NCBI GenBank assembly: GCA_944323945.1
Contig: CALUUL010000008.1
Span: 1-46,983, forward strand
Direction of reading: 5' to 3'
DNA length: 46,983 nt
Source: Candidatus Gastranaerophilales bacterium
GTDB taxonomy: Bacteria; Cyanobacteriota; Vampirovibrionia; Gastranaerophilales; Gastranaerophilaceae
The translations under genes and the position numbers were made by a program. Of the stretch, positions 36,792 through 45,218 are shown in pieces. Within the stretch, counting starts at the first letter, position 1, and each line of letters opens with the position of its first letter. The notes under the pieces were generated by a model, which was not told the DNA's origin, searched no databases, and saw nothing but the letters and a program-made list of their open reading frames with translations.

Positions 36792-37425
36792 AAAAATTAT
36801 TATTTCACCATCAATATTATCCAGTGATTTTGCTAATTTAGAATCTGAAATAAAAAAATTAGAGAAAAATGGTGCTGACTGGGTGCACATTGATGTTATG
36901 GATGGACATTTTGTTCCTAATCTTACAATTGGAGCTCCAGTGGTTAAGGCTATAAGATGTGTAACAAATATTCCATTGGATGTTCATTTGATGATTGAAA
37001 ATCCTGAAAAGTATATAAAAGATTTTGCATTAGCTGGTTCTGATATTATAACATTTCATTATGAGGCATCTAAAAATAAAGTTGATGATTTAATAGGTCT
37101 GATACGTTCATATGGTAAGAAAGTAGGGTTATCAATAAAACCAAAAACAGAAGTGGCTGAAGTAGAAAAATATATAAAAGATGTTGACTTGGTTTTAATT
37201 ATGACTGTAGAGCCAGGTTTTGGCGGTCAAAAATTTATGCCGGATTGCGCTGAAAAAATAAGTGAAATTAAAAAGATATCAACTCATGTTATTGTAGAGG
37301 TTGATGGAGGAATTAATATAGAAACTGCTTCCTATTGTAAAAAACTAGGTGTAGATGCTTTAGTTGCAGGAAATTATATATTCTCAAGTCATAATATGAA
37401 AGAAGCAATAGCTTCATTGAGGTAA
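36784..37425 (+). CDS. rpe: Ribulose-phosphate 3-epimerase
   Basis: Rpe interconverts ribulose-5-phosphate and xylulose-5-phosphate in the pentose phosphate pathway. The 213 residues show ISPSILSSDFANL, WVHIDVMDGHFVPNLTIG (metal ligands), LDVHLMIENPEKYI, TVEPGFGGQKFMP and VEVDGGINIETA. I take the ATG at 36784; a GTG two codons earlier is an alternative and the binding site is weak for both. It overlaps rnc by eight bases and precedes nagA by two bases. Confidence 0.96.
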   Translation: MNKKIIISPSILSSDFANLESEIKKLEKNGADWVHIDVMDGHFVPNLTIGAPVVKAIRCVTNIPLDVHLMIENPEKYIKDFALAGSDIITFHYEASKNKVDDLIGLIRSYGKKVGLSIKPKTEVAEVEKYIKDVDLVLIMTVEPGFGGQKFMPDCAEKISEIKKISTHVIVEVDGGINIETASYCKKLGVDALVAGNYIFSSHNMKEAIASLR

Positions 37426-37427
37426 AT

Positions 37428-38357
37428 ATGTATATAACAGATGGTATTGTAGAACAACATATTCATGGTGCATTTGGTTATGATTTTATGAATTGCAGTG
37501 TTAAAGATATTTGTTGTGTTGCTGAAATGCTTTTAGAAAATGGAGTTACTGCTTTTTTTCCTACAGTTATGACAGACAGCTTAGAAAAAATAAAAGAGAG
37601 AATTGAAGTTATTAAAGAAGCAAAAATTAAACAAAAACATAAGTCTGCACAAATTGTCGGTATTCATCTGGAAGGTCCTTTTATAAATCCTGAAAAGGCA
37701 GGAATTCATGAAAAAAAATATATATTGCCTTTGAATATAGATTTGTTCAAAGAATTTGAAGATGAAATTATAAAAATAGTTACATTAGCTCCTGAGTTAG
37801 ATAATGGGATGTCTTTTTGTAAATATTTAAAATCAAAAAATATAAAAATATCCGCTGGGCATTCTGTTGCGAAAGTTCTTTCAGATGTAAATCAAGTAAC
37901 TCATTTATACAATGCAATGGGAAGTTTTAGCCATAGGGGTGATTCTACTGTTGTTTCGGCATTAATAAATGATGATATTTATACAGAAATTATTGCCGAT
38001 TCAATGCACGTAAGTGATGATGTACTTAAAATAACTTTTAAACAAAAACCGTTGAATAAAGTTTTACTTATAAGTGATGCTCTTCCTCTCGCACATAGTA
38101 AAAAGAAAGAACAAATTTTTGCAGGTCAAAAAATATATAATAAAAATGGGAAACTGGTTAATTCTGAAGGAGTTTTTGCCGGCAGTTCAATGCTTTTGTG
38201 TGATATTATTAAAAATCTTGCAGATAAAAATATTTTAAAAATAGAAGATGCAATTCTCACCGCATCTTCTAATCAGCTTAACTATCATAAAATTGAAAAC
38301 AAAATTAAAATTTATTGGAATAATTCAAATACTATTAACCATATAGAATTTATCTAG
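37428..38357 (+). CDS. nagA: N-acetylglucosamine-6-phosphate deacetylase, shortened
   Basis: NagA removes the acetyl group from GlcNAc-6-phosphate. The catalytic barrel is intact by eye: H11-I-H13 (QHIHGAF), E82 (HLEGPF), H145 (SAGHS), H159 (THLYNAM), H194 (DSMHVS) and D217 (ISDAL). At 309 residues it is about 70 short of the usual length. The HxH motif, normally near residue 60, is at residue 11, and the C-terminal G-x-I-x-x-G-x-x-A-D strand is degenerate, so the beta-sandwich domain is mostly missing. rpe ends two bases upstream, so no hidden N-terminus is possible. It may still act; the stop shares CTAG with the convergent MerR-like gene. Confidence 0.85.
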   Translation: MYITDGIVEQHIHGAFGYDFMNCSVKDICCVAEMLLENGVTAFFPTVMTDSLEKIKERIEVIKEAKIKQKHKSAQIVGIHLEGPFINPEKAGIHEKKYILPLNIDLFKEFEDEIIKIVTLAPELDNGMSFCKYLKSKNIKISAGHSVAKVLSDVNQVTHLYNAMGSFSHRGDSTVVSALINDDIYTEIIADSMHVSDDVLKITFKQKPLNKVLLISDALPLAHSKKKEQIFAGQKIYNKNGKLVNSEGVFAGSSMLLCDIIKNLADKNILKIEDAILTASSNQLNYHKIENKIKIYWNNSNTINHIEFI

Positions 38358-38887
38358 AATAAATTTGTGTCAGGTGTGGTTTTTGCATAAAATCCAAATG
38401 GAACCTTCTTAAATGAATTAATTTCTTTTTTTAGTCTATAGTTTTCTTTGTTCAATTCATTAATTTTAAAACGCATCGTTTCATTTTCTGTTTTTACTCT
38501 GATAAGTTCCATAACAACATCGTCCATGCCATCAAGTTTTTCATCAAGAACAGATGTGATTTTATCTGTCATTGATTTTTCAATATTTCTTAGGGTTTCA
38601 ACAAGCTGCATAATAGAAGCACCAGAAATCGAATTCGTACCCTTATGAACAACATTCTTTGATGGTGTAGGTGTAACATATTTCATTTTCTCACCTATAG
38701 ATGCATCTTTAAGTTTTTTTGCATCATCTTGAGTAAAATATGTAAGACCTCTATCATTCTTTTTTAACTTTATTGAAGCAAGCTTACATAACTCCTGAAT
38801 TTGAGAGTTATCAATACCTAACATTTCTCTAATTTCTTTTGGTGAAAACTCTTTACCTTCAATCTTCTCTACCGTAGATATTCCCAT
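38354..38887 (-). CDS. MerR-like HTH protein with coiled coil
   Basis: This 177-residue protein has an N-terminal MerR-type helix-turn-helix (FSPKEIREMLGIDNSQIQEL, then a wing with GLTYFTQDDAKKLKDAS), a linker, and a coiled coil from about residue 90 to 160 (VETLRNIEKSMTD, ELIRVKTENETMRFKINEL, KENYRLKKEI). There is no cysteine-based metal site, so it is not a classical metal sensor. Similar MerR-plus-coiled-coil proteins occur in chromosome or plasmid segregation and in regulators. ATG at 38887 follows AGGGGAT. It is divergent from manC across 177 bases and might regulate it; the stop overlaps nagA by four bases. Confidence 0.7.
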   Translation of the reverse strand: MGISTVEKIEGKEFSPKEIREMLGIDNSQIQELCKLASIKLKKNDRGLTYFTQDDAKKLKDASIGEKMKYVTPTPSKNVVHKGTNSISGASIMQLVETLRNIEKSMTDKITSVLDEKLDGMDDVVMELIRVKTENETMRFKINELNKENYRLKKEINSFKKVPFGFYAKTTPDTNLF

Positions 38888-39064
38888 TTAATAAAAATCC
38901 CCTTTGATTAAAAAGCATGACATAGCCTAAAAATATTATATCTATTTTAGAAAATTTTGTCTAAGAAATAATAGTATCTTTACATAACTTTTCATTTTGT
39001 ATAAAAGTAAAAAAATATTTAATTTGTGTTACTATAAAAATATTAGGTTAATTGGAGTTGTTAA

Positions 39065-40450
39065 ATGAAATGTGTAATATTGGCAGGAGGTTCAGGCGAG
39101 AGATTATGGCCTGTTTCTAGGGATTTATATCCCAAGTCACTATTAAGGCTTTTTGGTGGTAAGACATTAATTCAAAATGTTTATGATATAGCCTTGAAAA
39201 TTACATCAAGTAAAAATATTTTAACCATAACCAATATAAGGCAATTTGATGATACAAGATTGCAGTTAAAAGAATTATGTTCGAAACCTTTAATTGTTTC
39301 AGAACCAATGTCAAAGAATACAGCTCCGGCTGTAGCTTCTGCTTTAACCTATTTAAAAGGTCAAAAAGATGAGCTTGTGCTTGTTTTGCCTGTCGATTTT
39401 TCAATAGAAAACATAGAATCATTTTTATTAACTATTGATAATGCAAAATTACTTGCAAGGCAAGGTTATATTGTGACTTTTGGAGTTAAACCTTCATATG
39501 CTGAATCAGGTTTTGGATATATTCAAACTGGAGAAAATTTAAAAGAAGGAAAAAAAGTTAAGAAATTTATTGAAAAACCCTCTAGTGAAAAAGTTTCTAA
39601 ATTTATAAAAGAAAAAGATTTTTATTGGAATACAGGAATTTATCTTGCAAAAATTTCAACTTTTTTGGAGGCATATAAAAAGTATGCACCATATGAGTGT
39701 GAAGGTTTTACAAAAGAAATGTTTGATGAAAATAATAAAATAAAGTATGAAATATATGAAAATATTCCAGAACTATCTATTGATTATGCGATAATGGAGA
39801 AAAGTGAAAATCTTGTTTTGGTCGAACTTGAGACTAAATGGACTGACTATGGTTCTTGGCAGGCTCTATATAATGATAGAGAAAAGGATACTAAAGGAAA
39901 TGTTATAGAAGGTAATGTTATAGTAGAAAAGGTAAAGGATTCATTTATATATTCTTCAAAAGAGTTGGTAGCTGTTTGTGGCATAAAGAATACAATAGTA
40001 GTAGAAACAGAAGATGCTGTATTAGTTTGTGATAAGTTAAGAGCCGCAGATATAAATCAACTTGTAAAAGAGTTAAAAAAGAATAATGATTCAACAACTA
40101 TTTCAAGAAAAACTGTTTTTAGACCTTGGGGTTTTTATACGTGTTTGAATGGTGGAAATGGCTGGTTAAGCAAAATTATAACGGTATCTCCAGGGCATAA
40201 ATTATCTTTGCAAGCTCATAATTATAGAAGTGAACATTGGGTTGTTTTGGAAGGCGTGGCAACGGTAGTTTTAAATGATGAGGTTCGAGTTCTGAAAAAG
40301 CAGCAAAGTATTGATATTCCAATAATGGCAAAACACTCATTGCAGAATCATACAAAAGAACCTCTTAAAATATTAGAGGTTCAAAAAGGAGATTATATTG
40401 GAGAGGATGATATCATTCGTTATGAAGATATATATGGTCGAATAAAGTAG
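39065..40450 (+). CDS. manC: Mannose-1-phosphate guanylyltransferase/mannose-6-phosphate isomerase
   Basis: ManC makes GDP-mannose, and its C-terminal domain may also interconvert mannose-6- and fructose-6-phosphate. The 461 residues have the pyrophosphorylase motif GGSGERLWPVSRDLYPKSLL, VLPVDFSIEN, the FIEKPSSEK motif, FYWNTGIYLA, and a C-terminal cupin with RPWGFYTCLNGG, GHKLSLQAHNYRSEHWVV and VQKGDYIGEDDIIRYED. The start follows GGAG (TTGGAG). It seems to be a single-gene unit feeding mannose or fucose into surface glycans, in line with the rhamnose operon and WecA. Confidence 0.96.
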   Translation: MKCVILAGGSGERLWPVSRDLYPKSLLRLFGGKTLIQNVYDIALKITSSKNILTITNIRQFDDTRLQLKELCSKPLIVSEPMSKNTAPAVASALTYLKGQKDELVLVLPVDFSIENIESFLLTIDNAKLLARQGYIVTFGVKPSYAESGFGYIQTGENLKEGKKVKKFIEKPSSEKVSKFIKEKDFYWNTGIYLAKISTFLEAYKKYAPYECEGFTKEMFDENNKIKYEIYENIPELSIDYAIMEKSENLVLVELETKWTDYGSWQALYNDREKDTKGNVIEGNVIVEKVKDSFIYSSKELVAVCGIKNTIVVETEDAVLVCDKLRAADINQLVKELKKNNDSTTISRKTVFRPWGFYTCLNGGNGWLSKIITVSPGHKLSLQAHNYRSEHWVVLEGVATVVLNDEVRVLKKQQSIDIPIMAKHSLQNHTKEPLKILEVQKGDYIGEDDIIRYEDIYGRIK

Positions 40451-40480
40451 TTATTATTTTATTCTAAAAAGCTTATTTAA

Positions 40481-40489
40481 TGTTATAAT
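40481..40489 (+). promoter_or_regulatory. Extended -10 promoter for ftsH
   Basis: TGTTATAAT (40481-40489) is a full extended -10 element 33 bases before the ftsH start, in the 72-base gap after manC. No convincing -35 box is visible. Confidence 0.5.
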
Positions 40490-40522
40490 TTTATAAAAGG
40501 TTGTTATTATAAGGGATTTAAT

Positions 40523-42391
40523 ATGAACAAAAATCAATCAATGGGAATTTGGCTGGTAGTGGGTATTTTGGTATTAGCATTAGTTTCAATGTTATTTACT
40601 GGGCCGACTACATCAACAAAGGTGTTGTCATACACTGAATTTATAAATAAAGTAAAAAATGCTGAAATAAAAGAAGTTGTTATAGATAATGATACAGTTA
40701 TTGCTATTCCAATGGAGGATAGTATAACAACTAAAGTAAACGGAAAAGATCAAGTAACGGCATCTTTAAGATATAAAGTTAATATACCTTCTAATGATAA
40801 TACTTTATATCCAACTTTAGATAAAAATAATGTAAATGTAGAAATAAAGAAGTCAAACGAGTCTTCATCATTCATGGGCTTGATGGGAACAGCACTTCCA
40901 ATACTATTGATAATTGCTTTCTTTATAATACTTGCAAAAATAATTCAGACAGGTGGTTCTCAGGCATTATCATTTGGGAAAAGTAAAGCCAAAATGATGA
41001 TAGATAGTAAAGTAAAAGTTACATTTAAAGATGTAGCAGGAATTGATGAAGAGAGACAAGAACTTGAAGAAATTGTAGATTTCTTAAAAAATGGTGAAAA
41101 ATACTTAAAATTGGGAGCAAAGATTCCGAAAGGCGTATTGTTGGTTGGAGCACCCGGTACAGGTAAAACTTTAATGGCAAAAGCCGTAGCTGGTGAAGCC
41201 GGTGTTCCATTTTTCTCTATAAGTGGTTCTGATTTTGTAGAAATGTTTGTAGGTGTTGGTGCATCACGAGTAAGAGATTTGTTTGAACAGGCAAAGAAGC
41301 ATCAGCCTTGTATAGTTTTTATTGATGAAATTGATGCTGTTGGTAGACAACGTGGTGCTGGTCTTGGCGGTGGACATGATGAAAGAGAACAAACCTTAAA
41401 CCAATTACTGGTTGAAATGGATGGATTTGACGGTAACACAAATATAATTATACTTGCTGCAACTAATAGACCAGATATTTTGGATAATGCACTTTTAAGA
41501 CCAGGAAGGTTTGATAGACAAATAATGGTAAGTCTTCCCGATGTAAAAGGTAGAGAACAAATATTAGGTGTTCACGCAAAAGGTAAACCATTAGATAAAG
41601 ATGTAGATTTAAAAGTATTGGCAAAACGTACACCTGGATTTACTGGAGCTGATTTGCAAAGCTTATTAAATGAAGCTGCATTACTTGCTGCAAGAAAAAA
41701 TAAGAGCGTAATAAATATGGCTGAAATTGATGATGCTATAGATAGAGTTATTGCTGGGATCGAAAAGAAGAGTAAGGTTATGACTGATGAAGATAAAGAA
41801 ATAACATCATATCATGAAGTAGGTCATGCACTTTTGGCGAAATTATTAAAAGATTGTGATGAATTACATAAAGTGACAATTATTCCAAGAGGATATGCAT
41901 TAGGTATAACCTGGACTAAACCTGAAGATAATAAAGTACATGTAAGTAAGTCAAAACTATTAGATCAAATAACTATGACGTTAGGTGGAAGAGTTGCAGA
42001 AGAATTGGTATATGGTGCCGATAAAATTTCAACTGGTGCATCAAGTGACTTGCAAAAAGTAACAGAAGTAGCAAAAAAGATGGTTTCTCAATGGGGTATG
42101 TCAGAAAAAATGGGGGCAATGACCTATGGAAAATCTCAAGAACATGTGTTTATGGGACGTGATTTTGGTACAACAAGAGATTTTTCAGAAGAATTTGCTG
42201 CTGATATAGATAGAGAAGTCAAAAAAATAATTGATGGTCGTTATGAAATTGCTAAGCAATTGTTAACGGATAATAGGGATTTACTTGATGCAATAGCTAA
42301 AGAACTTCTGGAAAAAGAAACACTAGATGATAAGGATGTAACTGATATTATTATAAAAATTAAAGGAGAAGAGTTTAATGATAAGCTATAA
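40523..42391 (+). CDS. ftsH: ATP-dependent zinc metalloprotease FtsH
   Basis: FtsH is a membrane-anchored AAA protease that degrades misfolded membrane proteins and regulators. The 622 residues have two N-terminal membrane segments (about 7-25 and 115-138) around a periplasmic domain, then the AAA module with Walker A GAPGTGKT, Walker [11 protein letters not shown], and the second-region RPGRFDRQI. The protease domain has the zinc motif HEVGH (within [10 protein letters not shown]) and the later [10 protein letters not shown] at 40523 follows AAGGGAT. The length is normal and nothing is missing. The 36-base gap to the next gene suggests read-through. Confidence 0.98.
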   Translation: MNKNQSMGIWLVVGILVLALVSMLFTGPTTSTKVLSYTEFINKVKNAEIKEVVIDNDTVIAIPMEDSITTKVNGKDQVTASLRYKVNIPSNDNTLYPTLDKNNVNVEIKKSNESSSFMGLMGTALPILLIIAFFIILAKIIQTGGSQALSFGKSKAKMMIDSKVKVTFKDVAGIDEERQELEEIVDFLKNGEKYLKLGAKIPKGVLLVGAPGTGKTLMAKAVAGEAGVPFFSISGSDFVEMFVGVGASRVRDLFEQAKKHQPCIVFIDEIDAVGRQRGAGLGGGHDEREQTLNQLLVEMDGFDGNTNIIILAATNRPDILDNALLRPGRFDRQIMVSLPDVKGREQILGVHAKGKPLDKDVDLKVLAKRTPGFTGADLQSLLNEAALLAARKNKSVINMAEIDDAIDRVIAGIEKKSKVMTDEDKEITSYHEVGHALLAKLLKDCDELHKVTIIPRGYALGITWTKPEDNKVHVSKSKLLDQITMTLGGRVAEELVYGADKISTGASSDLQKVTEVAKKMVSQWGMSEKMGAMTYGKSQEHVFMGRDFGTTRDFSEEFAADIDREVKKIIDGRYEIAKQLLTDNRDLLDAIAKELLEKETLDDKDVTDIIIKIKGEEFNDKL

Positions 42392-42426
42392 GTGGAACAT
42401 TAGTTATTAAAAAGGAGATTTCTTGA

Positions 42427-43158
42427 ATGGCATCATTAATAAATTCGATTAGAAGTTTAGCCGGAGATTCTTGTTGGTTATTAAAATTAGGTGTATTTTC
42501 TGCTATTCTTTTCTATGTTATGGATAATGATCTAAATTATCCGAATGGAAATCCAGTGTTGACTCCTGTATATATTGTTTTATTTGTGATAATGTTGGGT
42601 TGTGCTTCGGTTGCTATGAATAGGAATATTAAAAATATTTCACCTATTTTCCCAAATTTGTTTGATATATTTGATATTATTATAAAATCTGTAGGTTCTG
42701 TCATTGCAATTGCACCTGGTAGTTTTCTTTGTTTTTATTGTATTTCCTTAATCCAGAAAAATATTATATTTGAACCTTTTGTAATGGCTGTTATATATAT
42801 TTGTGTTGTTGTATTTTTTGTTCCATTTATTTTTCTTCCTGTTATATTTTATAGTGTAAATGGTAATATTTTTGATGCTTTTAATGTAAAAAAAATATAT
42901 GAAGCTTCTGGAAACTTCACGGTTCAGTTTCTATCTTATGTATTACAATATTTTTTTATAATATGTGTATCTACATATGTTATATATTCCTTACTTTTAG
43001 GAATGTTAGGTGACAATGTAAGTTTGTTAATTTTGAAATGTATTGTAATTGTTATTTCTTTTTATTCTTTCTTTATATTTTGTTCTGATTTATATGGAGA
43101 TGTAATACCAGAAATTCAAATTAAGAAAAAGAAAAAATTAAAAAGAAAGATTTCTTAG
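42427..43158 (+). CDS. Multi-pass membrane protein of unknown function
   Basis: This 243-residue protein has about six hydrophobic segments ([104 protein letters not shown]) and a basic C-terminus ([11 protein letters not shown]). I do not recognise the family with certainty; the plan is reminiscent of DUF4013-type proteins. ATG at 42427 follows AAGGAG nine bases upstream. It is probably transcribed with ftsH. Its last 21 bases overlap the convergent end of uvrB. Confidence 0.75.
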   Translation: MASLINSIRSLAGDSCWLLKLGVFSAILFYVMDNDLNYPNGNPVLTPVYIVLFVIMLGCASVAMNRNIKNISPIFPNLFDIFDIIIKSVGSVIAIAPGSFLCFYCISLIQKNIIFEPFVMAVIYICVVVFFVPFIFLPVIFYSVNGNIFDAFNVKKIYEASGNFTVQFLSYVLQYFFIICVSTYVIYSLLLGMLGDNVSLLILKCIVIVISFYSFFIFCSDLYGDVIPEIQIKKKKKLKRKIS

Positions 43159-45123
43159 TTTTTTAATTTGGTTCCTAATTTCGGCAGCCCTTTCAAAATC
43201 AAGAATAGAGGCTGCTTTTTTCATTGATTTTTCTAGTTTATCAAGTAACTTTGGTAAATCTTTTTGAGAAATATTATTTTCTACCATTTCTTCTGCAACT
43301 ATATCTTCTATATTTCTGTAACTTGCAACCAGTTGAAGAAGATTATTTTCTATTGGTTTTTTTATTGTTTGAGGAGTTATATTATTAATTTTATTATATT
43401 CTAACTGAATAGAACGTCTTCTTTCGGTTTCTTTTATTGCTTTCTCCATAGACTCTGTAATTTTATCAGCATACATAATTACTTTGGAACAAATGTTTCT
43501 TGCTGCTCTTCCTATTGTTTGAATTAAGCTTGTTTCAGAACGTAAAAAACCTTCTTTATCAGCATCCATAATTGCAACTAAAGAAACTTCCGGAATATCA
43601 AGACCTTCTCTTAAAAGGTTTACACCAATTAATACATCAAATACTCCAAGTCTTAAATCTCTTAATATTTCGACTCTTTCAATTGATACAATTTCACTAT
43701 GCAAATACCTTACTTTTATTCCCATTTGTTGAAGATAATCACATAAATCTTCTGCCATTTTTTTTGTAAGAGTTGTTACCAGAATTCGTTCCTTTTTATC
43801 AGTTACTTTTTTTATTTCATTTATTAAGTCATCAACTTGATTAAGAGTTGGTCTTACAAAAATTTCAGGATCTACTAATCCTGTTGGTCTAATAATTTGT
43901 TCTACTAAATTGGAAGAAATAGATTTTTCAAATTCCCCAGGAGTTGCAGAAACAAATATTTTTTGTCCTACTTTTGACCAAAATTCTTCAATTTTTAATG
44001 GTCTGTTATCTTTTGCACTGGGTAATCTGAAACCATAATCAACTAAAACTGTTTTTCTTGCTTGATCTCCATTATACATAGCTTTTAGTTGTGGTATTGA
44101 TACATGTGATTCATCTATTACAAGTAAAAAGTCGTCATTAAAGTAGTCTAATAAAGTTGCTGGTGCACTTCCAGGCGGTCTTCTTTCTATTATTCTTGAA
44201 TAATTTTCGATTCCGCTGCAGTATCCCATTTCTTTTATCATTTCAATATCATAATTTGTTCTTTGGTATATCCTTTGAGCTTCTATTAATTTATTTTCAA
44301 ATTCAAATTGCTGAACTTGATTTTTCATTTCTTGGCGAATTAGTTTTATTGTTTCTTCTTTATCTTCTTCACCCGAAATATAGTGAACTGCTGGAAAAAT
44401 TACTGTTGTATCAATATTTTCTATTATTTCTCCAGAAACGGGATTTATTCTTGTTATTTTTTCAACTTCATCTCCAAAAAGAGAAATTCTTGTTATCATT
44501 TTCTCATATGCAGGCATAATCTCAATGATATCACCTCTTGGTCTGAAGGTAGAACGAGTTAATTCCAAATCGTTTCTTGTATATTGAATTTTTACTAATT
44601 CTTTCAAAAATGCATTTCTGTCTATTTCATCGCCGACTTCAATCTTTAACGCACCTTTAAAATATTGTTCAGGTAAACCTAAACCATATATACAACTTAC
44701 AGATGCTACTACTATAACATCATTTCTTTCATATAAGCTTCTTGTTGTATTATGTCGTAATCGGTCTATTTCATCATTTATTGTTGCTGATTTTTCTATA
44801 TATGTATCGCTTCTTGGAATATATGCTTCAGGTTGGTAATAATCATAATATGAAATAAAATATTCTACCGCATTATTCGGAAAAAGCTCTTTGAATTCAT
44901 TATACAATTGTGCAGCCAAAGTTTTGTTATGCGCTATAACAAGTGTTTGTTTCTGAATTTTTTCAATTACGTTTGCTATTGTAAAGGTTTTACCAGAACC
45001 TGTAATACCCAACAATGTTTGAGCATCATATCCTTTTATAAGACCGTCGGTTAATTCTTTTATTGCTTTCGGCTGATCTCCTGATGGTTTATATTTTGAA
45101 CATATTTCAAATCGTTTATTCAT
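43138..45123 (-). CDS. uvrB: UvrABC system protein B
   Basis: UvrB is the DNA damage-verifying helicase of nucleotide excision repair. The 661 residues have Walker A GITGSGKT (near residue 39), the beta-hairpin region [44 protein letters not shown], the helicase motifs [20 protein letters not shown] and QTIGRAARN, and a C-terminal UVR motif ([17 protein letters not shown]) that contacts UvrC. ATG at 45123; no clear ribosome binding site is seen upstream. Its 3' end overlaps the membrane-protein gene by 21 bases on the opposite strand. uvrA and uvrC are not in the window. Confidence 0.98.
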   Translation of the reverse strand: MNKRFEICSKYKPSGDQPKAIKELTDGLIKGYDAQTLLGITGSGKTFTIANVIEKIQKQTLVIAHNKTLAAQLYNEFKELFPNNAVEYFISYYDYYQPEAYIPRSDTYIEKSATINDEIDRLRHNTTRSLYERNDVIVVASVSCIYGLGLPEQYFKGALKIEVGDEIDRNAFLKELVKIQYTRNDLELTRSTFRPRGDIIEIMPAYEKMITRISLFGDEVEKITRINPVSGEIIENIDTTVIFPAVHYISGEEDKEETIKLIRQEMKNQVQQFEFENKLIEAQRIYQRTNYDIEMIKEMGYCSGIENYSRIIERRPPGSAPATLLDYFNDDFLLVIDESHVSIPQLKAMYNGDQARKTVLVDYGFRLPSAKDNRPLKIEEFWSKVGQKIFVSATPGEFEKSISSNLVEQIIRPTGLVDPEIFVRPTLNQVDDLINEIKKVTDKKERILVTTLTKKMAEDLCDYLQQMGIKVRYLHSEIVSIERVEILRDLRLGVFDVLIGVNLLREGLDIPEVSLVAIMDADKEGFLRSETSLIQTIGRAARNICSKVIMYADKITESMEKAIKETERRRSIQLEYNKINNITPQTIKKPIENNLLQLVASYRNIEDIVAEEMVENNISQKDLPKLLDKLEKSMKKAASILDFERAAEIRNQIKKLRNLSF

Positions 45124-45178
45124 AATGATATTTTATATTAAATAATTGTATTTGTGTATGATAATCTAAAATTCTGTC

Positions 45179-45207
45179 TTTACTATTTTGATTATTAAAA
45201 ATATAAT
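45179..45207 (+). promoter_or_regulatory. Promoter for the TPR protein gene
   Basis: TTTACT (45179-45184) and TATAAT (45202-45207) are 17 bases apart. Transcription would begin near 45214, only about five bases before the ATG at 45219, so the message could be nearly leaderless; no Shine-Dalgarno sequence is present. Confidence 0.45.
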
Positions 45208-45218
45208 AGTTGATAGCT

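Noticed and set aside
44157..44519. Open frame of 120 codons on the plus strand inside uvrB
   Set aside because: It is an antisense shadow, phenylalanine- and leucine-rich, within a fully conserved repair gene.
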